NCBI GenBank assembly: GCA_020444765.1
Contig: JAGRHW010000064.1
Location: 1 to 12,782 of the forward strand
Direction of reading: 5' to 3'
Source: Gammaproteobacteria bacterium
GTDB taxonomy: Bacteria; Pseudomonadota; Gammaproteobacteria; Granulosicoccales; Granulosicoccaceae
Length of the DNA: 12,782 nucleotides
Positions 7,055-12,782 of this stretch are shown here, one piece after another. A model generated the notes under the pieces. That model worked only from the letters and a program-made list of their open reading frames with translations. It ran no database searches and was not told where the DNA came from. The position numbers and the translations under genes were made by a program. Numbering within the stretch: the first letter of the stretch is position 1; each line of letters begins with the position of its first letter.

Positions 7055-7059
7055 AGGAG
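7055..7059 (+). promoter_or_regulatory. Ribosome binding site fixing the tupA start
   Basis: AGGAG lies five bases before ATG 7065. This is the best Shine-Dalgarno sequence of the tup operon. It decides for 7065 over the in-frame ATG at 6990, which would lie inside tupC and spoil the signal peptide. A stronger site for the binding protein fits its need in excess over the membrane parts. Confidence 0.7.
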
Positions 7060-7064
7060 AGAAC

Positions 7065-7898
7065 ATGAAAAAGGTAAAATTTTTTAACAGGCTGGCGGTC
7101 GCCGCCATGCTATGGGCCGGCGCAACACTGCAGGCCGGCGCCGAAGAAAAGTCCATCATCCTGCAATCGACAACCTCGACCGCGAACTCCGGCTTGTATG
7201 ATCACTTGCTGCCGATTTTCAAGGAAGCGTCGGGTATCACGGTCAACGTGGTGGCAGTCGGTACCGGGCAGGCGATCAAGAATGCCATGAACGGTGATGG
7301 CGATGTACTACTGGTCCATGCCAAGCCGGCCGAAGAGAAATTTGTCAGCGAAGGTTGGGGCGTCAAGCGTTCGGATGTCATGTACAACGATTTCATTATC
7401 GTCGGTCCGCCGGCGGACCCGGCTGGTATTACCGGCACTTCCGATGCGGCGGCCGCGCTGAAAAAAATCGCCGAAACCGGCAGTCTGTTCGCCTCGCGCG
7501 GTGACAACTCCGGCACCCATAAAAAAGAAGTGCTGTTATGGCAGACGGCCGGCGCAACCCCTGATACTGCAAGTGGTGACTGGTATCGCGAAACCGGCTC
7601 CGGCATGGGCGCGACCCTCAACGCGGCCGTCGGCATGGGGGCTTATTGCCTGACCGACCGGGGCACCTGGATCAGCTTCAAAAACAAGGGCGATTATGGG
7701 ATTGCCGTTGAAGGGGGCAATGCCTTGTTCAACCAGTACGGCATTATTCTGGTTAACCCTGAAAAGCATCCGAATGTAAAAGTTGCCGAAGGGCAGGCGT
7801 TTATCGACTGGATTCTCGGCGAAGCCGGTCAGGCTGCGATTGCAGATTACAAGCTTGATGGTCAGCAGTTGTTTTTTCCGAATGCATCGGCGCAATAG
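7065..7898 (+). CDS. tupA: Tungstate ABC transporter periplasmic binding protein
   Basis: A 277-residue exported binding protein. Residues 1-26 are a Sec signal peptide (MKKVKFFNR, hydrophobic core, cut after AGA). The mature N-terminus has ILQSTTSTANSGLYDHLLP, the TupA oxyanion-binding motif region (TTTS-type, here STTST at 35-39), followed by AVGTGQAIKNAMNGDGDVLLVH, split by the conserved glycines. Further TupA marks are VMYNDFIIVGPPADPAGI and SRGDNSGTHKKE (144-155), whose Ser/Arg/Thr residues line the anion site. Next comes an AYCLTDRGTW segment near residue 190. Family members bind tungstate very tightly and prefer it over molybdate; the preference of this one is inferred. The gene follows tupC after 55 bases and is the last of the operon. 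A candidate terminator starts 15 bases after the stop. Confidence 0.92.
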   Translation: MKKVKFFNRLAVAAMLWAGATLQAGAEEKSIILQSTTSTANSGLYDHLLPIFKEASGITVNVVAVGTGQAIKNAMNGDGDVLLVHAKPAEEKFVSEGWGVKRSDVMYNDFIIVGPPADPAGITGTSDAAAALKKIAETGSLFASRGDNSGTHKKEVLLWQTAGATPDTASGDWYRETGSGMGATLNAAVGMGAYCLTDRGTWISFKNKGDYGIAVEGGNALFNQYGIILVNPEKHPNVKVAEGQAFIDWILGEAGQAAIADYKLDGQQLFFPNASAQ

Positions 7899-7913
7899 CG
7901 CCGCAATTTATAC

Positions 7914-7947
7914 GGTCCGGGGCAAAAGGATGCTCCGGCCGGCTTTT
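7914..7947. terminator. Candidate hairpin terminator between convergent tupA and the regulator gene
   Basis: GG-T-CCGGGGC (7914-7923) can pair with GCTCCGGCC (7932-7940) around an eight-base loop, with one bulged base and one G-U pair. GGC and four T residues follow (7944-7947). The T tract is short, so termination may be partial. It lies in the 54-base gap between the tupA stop and the end of the minus-strand regulator gene. Confidence 0.4.
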
Positions 7948-7952
7948 CAGGA

Positions 7953-8828
7953 TTACCGGCCGTTGAAATGGATCGTGCCGAGCCCGCCGGTATCGTAACC
8001 TTCGCTTTCCCCGACCTTGTCCCGAAAAATTGATGAATCGCAAAAGCTGAGAAATTTCTGCCACGGCGGATCGAACCACGCTTTGCGGTCGACCACGATA
8101 TCGAAACGCTCCTCGATCAGCGGAATAAATCTCAGCTTGTATTGTCGTGCCAGTGCTGCAAGCCCGAGAGTTGCATCGGCTTTGCCTTGCAGAATCGGCA
8201 GGACGGCATCGCTCTCGGTACGCTCGGCGGGCAGGTAATCAAAATCCCCTTCGCTCAGTCCGGCGTCGCCGAGCAGACTGGTCAGGAGTTGTTGGGTGCC
8301 GGCACCGGCCTGTCGTGGCACAATCTTCAAACCGGCCAGATCCTCGATTGCCGCGATCGGTTTTTCGCAATGATTCGCGACGATAATGCCACGCTGTCGC
8401 TTCGCCCATTCCATCAGCACGGCGGGTTCGTCGAGCAGTTTCTGGCGGACGCAGGTGATATTCCATTCCCGACTCGTTGCGTCAAACAGATGTAACCCGG
8501 TCGCCAGGCCCTCATGCTTGAGATAGCGCTCGATGCCGTCGAGACTGCCGTCAAAAAACGTGGCGATGCCGCATCCGGATTCCCGTAAAGCCCACTCCAG
8601 TAAGGGATCGTGACTGCCGAGCAGGACCGCAGGGCGTGCCGAGGCGGTTCTTGCGGCTTGTCCGGACTGGCTGTTTTCCAGCCATTGCTCGATATCGGTT
8701 TTCGGGAACAGCAATTTACCGGTCGCCCGTGAGCAGGGGATTTTGCCGCGAGCCGCCAGATCATAGACTTTACGTTCCTTGATGCGCAGCAGCTCGGCGA
8801 CTTCGCGGGTGGTCAGGAATTCACTCAT
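7953..8828 (-). CDS. One-component regulator: excisionase-type HTH fused to PBP-like (molybdate/tungstate-sensor-like) domain
   Basis: A 291-residue cytoplasmic protein. Residues 4-51 are an excisionase/MerR-like helix-turn-helix (FLTTREVAELLRIKERKVYDL, then RGKIPCSR...FPKTDIEQWLE). After a short linker, residues 67-285 match the PBP_like domain (Pfam PF12727 as I recall): GSHDPLLEWAL (71-81), GSLDGIERYL (94-103), GLHLFDATSREWN (111-123), RGIIVAN, RQAGAGTQQLL (172-182), then LQGKADATLGLAALARQ and ERFDIVVDRKAWF. This domain is a periplasmic-binding-protein fold used inside the cell to sense a ligand, often molybdate or related oxyanions. It lacks a signal peptide, as expected for a sensor. Convergent placement beside tupBCA makes it the natural candidate regulator of that operon. 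The start is supported by AAGGA seven bases upstream of the ATG on the minus strand. Ligand and DNA target are inferred. Confidence 0.85.
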   Translation of the reverse strand: MSEFLTTREVAELLRIKERKVYDLAARGKIPCSRATGKLLFPKTDIEQWLENSQSGQAARTASARPAVLLGSHDPLLEWALRESGCGIATFFDGSLDGIERYLKHEGLATGLHLFDATSREWNITCVRQKLLDEPAVLMEWAKRQRGIIVANHCEKPIAAIEDLAGLKIVPRQAGAGTQQLLTSLLGDAGLSEGDFDYLPAERTESDAVLPILQGKADATLGLAALARQYKLRFIPLIEERFDIVVDRKAWFDPPWQKFLSFCDSSIFRDKVGESEGYDTGGLGTIHFNGR

Positions 8829-8863
8829 CGTTCACGGTTCCTTGACAATTCAAAGCCCAAGTG

Positions 8864-8874
8864 TAAAGCCTTTA
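8864..8874. promoter_or_regulatory. Small palindrome upstream of the regulator gene
   Basis: TAAAG-C-CTTTA, five-base arms around one base, lies 36 bases before the regulator start in the 88-base gap to the upstream NTF2-like gene. It overlaps a TATAAA on the minus strand that could be a -10 element, though I find no good -35. It could be an autoregulatory site. It does not resemble the repeats before tupB. Confidence 0.2.
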
Positions 8875-8916
8875 TAGACAGCGTGCTATTTTGCCAGCTC
8901 GGCCCTTGTCAGGCGT

Positions 8917-9363
8917 TTAATGCAAGCGCTGATCCGAAGGCGGGCGGCTGGCCTGGCTGACAAGCGTTGTCGAGGCGTGATGTTCCGTCATTTTCCAGCC
9001 CTGTTCGGTCAGCAGATATACATTGGTGGCGAGCAGGATATTGCTGACCGGAGCGGTCCCGGTGTCCGGGTTGACTTGTTCTTCGACGATATGAATCTGC
9101 ACGGAACCGAGATCCATCCGCTTGATTGTCTTGATCCGCAGGTCGGGCGGCAGGCTGTTGCCGAGAATGCCGTTCCAACTGGCCAGAATCGCCTCAAGAC
9201 CGACCAGCGGTGTGGCGCCGGGGTGTATGCAAACCGGTTTGTCGCTGTGCCAGACCGCTTTCATTCCACCCGGATTGCACTCAGCGAATGCGCGGTAGAA
9301 AGCGATCTCGCATTCGCTGGCGGTGGCGAAAACGGTGGACTCTTTCTGAGATGTCGATGGCAT
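8917..9363 (-). CDS. NTF2-like (SnoaL-fold) family protein
   Basis: A 148-residue cytoplasmic protein with the NTF2-like pattern: helix FYRAFAECNPGGMKAVW (22-38), then HSDKPVCIHPGATPLVGLEAILASW (39-63), followed by alternating strands (RIKTIKRMDLGSVQIHIVEEQV, LLATNVYLLTEQGWKMTEHHAS). The 'VCIHPG...L.G...I..SW' segment is common in DUF4440/SnoaL_3-type members, small alpha+beta barrels that bind ligands or act as isomerases. No specific reaction can be assigned. The start is taken at 9363, where AGGAG sits five bases upstream. A start at 9396 is also open but adds eleven residues that overlap the DUF1415 gene. It lies 11 bases after the DUF1415 stop, so the two form an operon. The C-terminal tail (SQASRPPSDQRLH) looks disordered. 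Confidence 0.75.
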   Translation of the reverse strand: MPSTSQKESTVFATASECEIAFYRAFAECNPGGMKAVWHSDKPVCIHPGATPLVGLEAILASWNGILGNSLPPDLRIKTIKRMDLGSVQIHIVEEQVNPDTGTAPVSNILLATNVYLLTEQGWKMTEHHASTTLVSQASRPPSDQRLH

Positions 9364-9368
9364 TGCGT

Positions 9369-9373
9369 CTCCT
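9369..9373 (-). promoter_or_regulatory. Ribosome binding site fixing the NTF2-like gene start
   Basis: The minus strand reads AGGAG five bases before ATG 9363-9361. This is a strong site and favours the 148-residue form over the longer one starting at 9396, which overlaps the end of the DUF1415 gene. Confidence 0.65.
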
Positions 9374-9374
9374 G

Positions 9375-9944
9375 TCAGCTCGATGTCGGATAACAATTCT
9401 GCAGGCGTTGCCGGAGCGCATGCCGGCCAATTTTTCTTGCGTGTTCGATATTGCGCCGCGGAATCTCGTCGATGGCCGGATAATTGTCGGCGGCTCTGGA
9501 AACACTGTCTTCGCGGATCAGATGCAGTATCGGCCAGGGCGAGCGATTGGTGTAGTTTTCAGCGTCGTCCTCGGCGCAACCCTCGAAGCAATAGCGGGGG
9601 TGAAAGCTGGCGAGCTGGTAGCGACCCTCGAAGCCGATCGAGGCGAGAACCTCCTGCGCGTATTCCAGCAACTCAAGATAATCATCGAAATCGTCGAAGC
9701 CCTGCGGGTAGATCAGCAGACTGGTTTCAATCGCCGGATCGTCGTCGAGCAGCAGCAACTCGTCGGCGAAAAACTGCAACGCCGATTCAAGAGCGGCTTG
9801 CGGGGCCAGCGCGAAACGGATGCTGCCGCGTTCCCGCTCGCGCTTGGCGAACGGGCAGAAATTCTCGCCGATGACAATGTCGTCCAGCCAGTTGCAGCAG
9901 GCTTTGATAATGTCATCCGCCGATTCGGGATTGTTCTGGTTCAT
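9375..9944 (-). CDS. DUF1415 family protein
   Basis: A 189-residue cytoplasmic protein that matches DUF1415 along its length: WLDDIVIGENFCPFAK (19-34), a middle acidic segment, TSLLIYPQGFDDFDDYLE (74-91), and the highly conserved block that begins YQLASFHPRYCFEG (109-122), continues with AEDDAENYTNRSPWP (124-138), then ILHLIRE (139-145). The family is widespread in proteobacteria; its function is unknown to me. The conserved Cys and His residues (C30, H115, C119, H141) might suggest metal or redox chemistry, but this is a guess. The ATG at 9944 has no strong ribosome site. The gene is divergent from uvrD across 214 bases and is followed closely by the NTF2-like gene. Confidence 0.88.
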   Translation of the reverse strand: MNQNNPESADDIIKACCNWLDDIVIGENFCPFAKRERERGSIRFALAPQAALESALQFFADELLLLDDDPAIETSLLIYPQGFDDFDDYLELLEYAQEVLASIGFEGRYQLASFHPRYCFEGCAEDDAENYTNRSPWPILHLIREDSVSRAADNYPAIDEIPRRNIEHARKIGRHALRQRLQNCYPTSS

Positions 9945-10095
9945 GCGGGCCTGGGGAAATATCCGACGTCATTAAAGCCGAAATTGTGCAGTAACTTGCA
10001 GGTTTAGTCGAACCGGAATTTTTTTACCGCAAATCACCGTTGTTTATGATGTTGTCGATCGAGCGGTTTGCCTGCCCGTGCTTTGCACCATGTCG

Positions 10096-10125
10096 TTGCA
10101 AGCGGGCGAAAAGTGTTTCTGATAT
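10096..10125 (+). promoter_or_regulatory. Candidate sigma-70 promoter for uvrD
   Basis: TTGCAA (10096-10101), an 18-base spacer and TGATAT (10120-10125) lie about 33 bases before the uvrD start. The match is moderate. No LexA-type CTGT-N8-ACAG box is visible between 9945 and 10158, so SOS control as in E. coli is not supported here. Confidence 0.35.
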
Positions 10126-10158
10126 CATCCGGGATTCCCCCTAATTTACAAATACCCG

Positions 10159-12330
10159 ATGGACGTTTCAGACATACTCGACGGGCTCAACGAGCCGCAA
10201 CGCGCAGCGGTCACCGCGCCGCCGGTGCACATGCTGGTGCAGGCCGGCGCCGGCAGCGGCAAGACACGGGTGTTGACGCACCGGATTGCCTGGCTCAATC
10301 GTGTTGAAGGCGTTTCGCCGTTCGGGATTCTTGCCGTCACCTTTACCAACAAGGCGGCCAATGAAATGCGTTCACGGGTCGAGGAACTGCTCGGCATACC
10401 GGCCGGACCGATGTGGGTCGGCACGTTCCACGGTATCGCTCACCGCTTGTTGCGTTTGCACTGGAAGGACGCCGGTCTGCCGCAGGGGTTTCAGATTCTT
10501 GATGCCGACGACCAGCTGCGCATCATCAAACGGGTGATGCGTGGCATGCAACTGGATGAGGCGCAATGGCCGCCACGCCAGGCCATGTGGTTTATCAACG
10601 CGCACAAGGACGAAGGGCGACGCCCGCAACACATCGATGATGAACAGGATGTCGTGCAGCAACAGTATATCCGTATCTACACTGCTTACGAGGCGGCCTG
10701 CGAGCGCGCCGGCGCGGTGGATTTTGCCGAGCTGCTGTTGCGCACGCTCGAACTGCTGCGTGATAACGAGTCCCTGCTCGAGCATTATCAGCGGCGCTTC
10801 CGACATATTCTGGTCGACGAATTTCAGGACACCAACACCATCCAGTACGCCTGGCTGCGTCTGCTCGCCGGGCCTCACAGTTTTGTCTTCGCGGTGGGTG
10901 ACGACGATCAGTCGATTTATGGCTGGCGTGGTGCGCGGGTCGAAAATATTCTCAATTTTAACCGGGATTTCGACGACGCCGAGTTGATCCGCCTGGAGCA
11001 GAACTACCGCTCCACCGGCACGATTCTCAAGGCCGCCAATGCGCTGATCGAGTTCAACGGCGCGCGGATCGGTAAAAATCTCTGGACCGCCGGCAGCGAT
11101 GGCGAACCGATCACGCTTTACAATGCCTATAACGAAGTCGACGAGGCGCGCTTCGTGGTCGAGACCATTCAGCAGTGGATCGAGCGCGGCAGCCGGCGCG
11201 GCGATCTGGCGATTCTTTACCGCTCCAATGCCCAGTCGCGGGTGCTGGAGCAGGCGCTGATCGCGGCGGATATCGATTACCGGGTCTATGGCGGACTGCG
11301 CTTTTTCGAACGCGCCGAAATCAAGGACGCGCTGGCTTATCTGCGGCTGGTTTGCAATATCAATGACGATGTCGCCTTCGAGCGGGTGATCAACCTGCCG
11401 ACCCGCGGCATCGGTGAGCGTACCTTGTCGCAGATCCGCGATGCCGCCCGGGCCAGCGACAGGCCGCTGTGGGCAGCGGCGCAGATGCTGGTGCAGACCG
11501 GTGTGCTGTCCGGCCGCGCGGGCAATGCGGTCAGCGGGTTTTTCGGAATTATCGAGCGGTTGCGGGAGGGCGCCGAAGACCGCAGCCTGCAATCTCTGAC
11601 TGAACACGTACTGGAGCTCAGCGGCGTGGTCGAACACCATGCAAAAGACAAGTCCGAGAAGGGGCAGGCGCGCCTGGAAAACCTCGACGAGCTGGTCAAT
11701 GCCGCCCGCGCGCACCAGTTTGGTGCCGAAGGCGATCCGGATATGTCGCCGTTGGAATCCTTTCTCGCCAGTGCCGCGCTCGATGCCGGCGAGGCGCAGG
11801 CGAAAGCCGGGGCCGACGCGGTACAGCTGATGACGATTCACTCGGCCAAGGGGCTGGAATTTCCGGTCGTTTTCCTGACCGGCATGGAGCAGGGCCTGTT
11901 TCCGCATCCGCGTTCGGTGGAGGAGGCCGGGCGGCTCGAGGAAGAACGTCGGCTCTGCTACGTCGGCATTACCCGGGCCGAAGAAAAACTGTATATGACC
12001 TGGGCCGAGCAGCGGCGTATCCACGGTCGTGAGCAATACAACACGCCGTCAAAGTTTATCGAGGAAATCCCCACCGAGCTGCTGCAGGAAATCCGCCCGC
12101 GGATGCAGGTCACGCGACCTGTCTATCAGCCGCTGCGGCAAAACACCATTACCGACGACAGCGGCGAAGAATCCCTGCGGGTCGGGCAGATGGTACAACA
12201 TGCCAAGTTTGGAACCGGCGTGATCCTTGGCTGCGAAGGGCAGGGCAGCCATGCGCGCGTGCAGGTTAACTTTGAAGAAAGCGGCAGCAAATGGCTGGTC
12301 CTTGCTTACGCAAAACTGCAAGCTCTCTAA
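10159..12330 (+). CDS. uvrD: DNA helicase II (UvrD), ATP-dependent 3'-5' helicase
   Basis: A 723-residue superfamily 1A helicase, almost the same length as E. coli UvrD (720) and alignable from start (MDVSDILDGLN) to end. Motifs seen: Walker A AGAGSGKT (29-36), motif Ia FTNKAANEMR, motif II LVDEFQDTN with D220/E221, motif III GDDDQSIYGWRGA from 247, motif IV LEQNYRS, motif V QLMTIHSAKGLEFPVVFLTG, and motif VI YVGITRAEEK with R606. The C-terminal Tudor-like domain is present (VGQMVQHAKFGTGVILG to the end), which in UvrD contacts RNA polymerase. Length and the N-terminal LDGLNEPQRAAV favour UvrD over Rep or PcrA. It unwinds DNA in mismatch repair and nucleotide excision repair, removes RecA filaments and backs up stalled polymerase. 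It appears to be monocistronic. Confidence 0.97.
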   Translation: MDVSDILDGLNEPQRAAVTAPPVHMLVQAGAGSGKTRVLTHRIAWLNRVEGVSPFGILAVTFTNKAANEMRSRVEELLGIPAGPMWVGTFHGIAHRLLRLHWKDAGLPQGFQILDADDQLRIIKRVMRGMQLDEAQWPPRQAMWFINAHKDEGRRPQHIDDEQDVVQQQYIRIYTAYEAACERAGAVDFAELLLRTLELLRDNESLLEHYQRRFRHILVDEFQDTNTIQYAWLRLLAGPHSFVFAVGDDDQSIYGWRGARVENILNFNRDFDDAELIRLEQNYRSTGTILKAANALIEFNGARIGKNLWTAGSDGEPITLYNAYNEVDEARFVVETIQQWIERGSRRGDLAILYRSNAQSRVLEQALIAADIDYRVYGGLRFFERAEIKDALAYLRLVCNINDDVAFERVINLPTRGIGERTLSQIRDAARASDRPLWAAAQMLVQTGVLSGRAGNAVSGFFGIIERLREGAEDRSLQSLTEHVLELSGVVEHHAKDKSEKGQARLENLDELVNAARAHQFGAEGDPDMSPLESFLASAALDAGEAQAKAGADAVQLMTIHSAKGLEFPVVFLTGMEQGLFPHPRSVEEAGRLEEERRLCYVGITRAEEKLYMTWAEQRRIHGREQYNTPSKFIEEIPTELLQEIRPRMQVTRPVYQPLRQNTITDDSGEESLRVGQMVQHAKFGTGVILGCEGQGSHARVQVNFEESGSKWLVLAYAKLQAL

Positions 12331-12525
12331 ATGCAAGTGCAGACTGATTGGTCAGAGATCCGCGAGCCTGACTTGTAAAATTACATTTAGACACTGTATA
12401 CATGCATATTGCTTGTAAATGACGATGTTAAGGCAATCCAGGTATGTTGCATTGCCGCATCCGCCGTAGGTTTTTCCCGGCCAGGTTTTCATCACCTTCC
12501 TTTACTGGATCTTTTTTTATCCCGA

Positions 12526-12534
12526 TGGTATAAG
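12526..12534 (+). promoter_or_regulatory. Candidate extended -10 promoter for the TRAP receptor gene
   Basis: TGGTATAAG is a close match to the extended -10 element (TGnTATAAT). The -35 region at a 17-base spacing (TGGATC) is poor, which is tolerated with extended -10 promoters. Transcription from here would leave a leader of about 110 bases before the ATG at 12653. Confidence 0.35.
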
Positions 12535-12569
12535 CTGTCGTCACTTGGCGGGCGTTGAGACGGACGCCA

Positions 12570-12582
12570 TACCAATCTGGTA
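12570..12582. promoter_or_regulatory. Inverted repeat downstream of the candidate TRAP promoter
   Basis: TACCA-ATC-TGGTA, perfect five-base arms around three bases, lies about 35 bases downstream of the candidate -10 and 70 bases before the start codon. This is a normal place for a repressor site. The regulator is unknown, and the arm order is the reverse of the TGGT-N3-ACCA type of FadR-like proteins. Confidence 0.25.
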
Positions 12583-12652
12583 CCTGGGTATTTTCCCGGC
12601 AAGTCCGGTTTAATGCTCAACTATTTAAAAAATTTTCGGAGGAATAAAGATT

Positions 12653-12782
12653 ATGTCCAGACGTAATTTCTTGAAAACGGGAGCTGTAGCGGCGGGAGCG
12701 GTTGCTGGTGCCGGAACCATCCTGTCGGCGCCGGCGATTGCCAAGGAACGTATTGAAATCGCCATGGTGTCGACCTGGCCAC
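12653..12782 (+). CDS. Tat-exported TRAP transporter solute receptor, DctP type (N-terminal part, 3' end outside window)
   Basis: Forty-three codons are visible. The start ATG 12653 has a strong ribosome site, GGAGG at 12638-12642, ten bases upstream. The N-terminus is a twin-arginine signal: SRRNFLKTG, then a weakly hydrophobic Ala/Gly-rich stretch ending in SAPAIA before the likely cut. The mature part begins KERIEIAMVSTWP, as in DctP-family receptors of the TRAP group that bind organic anions such as 2-oxo acids. TRAP receptors capture the substrate in the periplasm and hand it to a membrane pair (small and large subunits), probably encoded beyond the window. The substrate is not readable here. 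The export type is firm; the TRAP assignment rests on a short segment. Confidence 0.75.
   Translation, partial: MSRRNFLKTGAVAAGAVAGAGTILSAPAIAKERIEIAMVSTWP

Larger units (their letters stand above)
12331..12652. other. Intergenic region between uvrD and the TRAP receptor gene
   Basis: This is a 322-base stretch without a supported gene. It holds an AT-rich part with small palindromes (TGTAA-AA-TTACA at 12374-12385, TGTATACA at 12395-12402), an inverted repeat GGCAAT/ATTGCC (12432-12437 and 12451-12456), a candidate extended -10 promoter (12526-12534), and an inverted repeat TACCA-ATC-TGGTA (12570-12582). No clear terminator for uvrD is seen. Reading frames here are under 20 codons. Confidence 0.6.

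Noticed and set aside
6990..7064. Longer tupA start at ATG 6990.
   Set aside because: It lies inside tupC, lacks a ribosome site, and would put 25 residues before a perfect signal peptide; AGGAG fixes the start at 7065.
8876..8900. Sigma-54 promoter (TGGC...GC) on the minus strand before the regulator gene.
   Set aside because: Spacing between the GG and GC elements is wrong by one base and the -12 element is poor.
9985..10020. tRNA-like T-arm (GGTTCGACT on the minus strand), possibly a tRNA remnant or attachment site.
   Set aside because: Flanking bases do not form a T-stem or acceptor stem, and no matching direct repeat was noticed elsewhere in the window.
9945..10158. LexA (SOS) box upstream of uvrD.
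   Set aside because: No CTGT-N8-ACAG match or near match is visible on either strand.
12613..12666. A 17-codon open frame overlapping the TRAP receptor start.
   Set aside because: Very short, no ribosome site, and it runs through the strong GGAGG of the real gene. It is most likely chance.

Overview
The window comes from a proteobacterial chromosome, most likely a gammaproteobacterium. The UvrD protein can be followed against Escherichia coli UvrD almost end to end, from memory. The DUF4124, DUF1415 and DUF5665-like proteins and the Tat-exported TRAP receptor fit the same group. Base composition is moderately GC-rich throughout, with AT-rich intergenic patches at about 5491-5541 and 12370-12420. 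I see no insertion sequence, phage gene, CRISPR array, tRNA or rRNA. Genus cannot be told from this sequence.

Layout, left to right. (1) 1-4431, plus strand, closely packed: the C-terminal part of an O-antigen ligase-like membrane protein, a one-helix DUF5665-like protein, a small DUF6489-like protein, a stand-alone molybdopterin/4Fe-4S oxidoreductase, and an LD-carboxypeptidase of family S66. Gaps are 7 to 20 bases, so this is probably one transcription unit. (2) 4432-5541: an exported DUF4124 protein preceded by two back-to-back palindromes, followed by about 220 bases that may hold a gene remnant and that end in an unusual set of inverted repeats touching the tupB start codon. (3) 5542-7898, plus strand: a complete tungstate-type ABC importer in the order tupB (permease), tupC (ATPase), tupA (periplasmic binding protein). 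(4) 7953-9944, minus strand, convergent with tup: DUF1415 protein, an NTF2-like protein, and a one-component regulator with an excisionase-type HTH fused to a cytoplasmic PBP-like oxyanion-sensing domain. (5) 10159-12330, plus strand: uvrD, DNA helicase II. (6) 12331-12652 intergenic, then the first 43 codons of a Tat-exported TRAP transporter solute receptor.

How the genes may work together: the coherent story is metal-oxyanion supply. TupA captures tungstate (or molybdate) in the periplasm, TupB/TupC import it, and the convergent HTH/PBP-like protein is a good candidate for the cytoplasmic sensor that tunes the importer. The molybdopterin oxidoreductase about 2 kb upstream is a possible consumer of the metal. 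The inverted repeats before tupB, which can pair in two mutually exclusive ways and leave no Shine-Dalgarno sequence, are the most interesting structure here and could be an operator, an RNA switch, or both. The rest (uvrD, ldcA, ligase, DUF1415) looks like ordinary chromosomal housekeeping. I found no clear new defence or mobile system.
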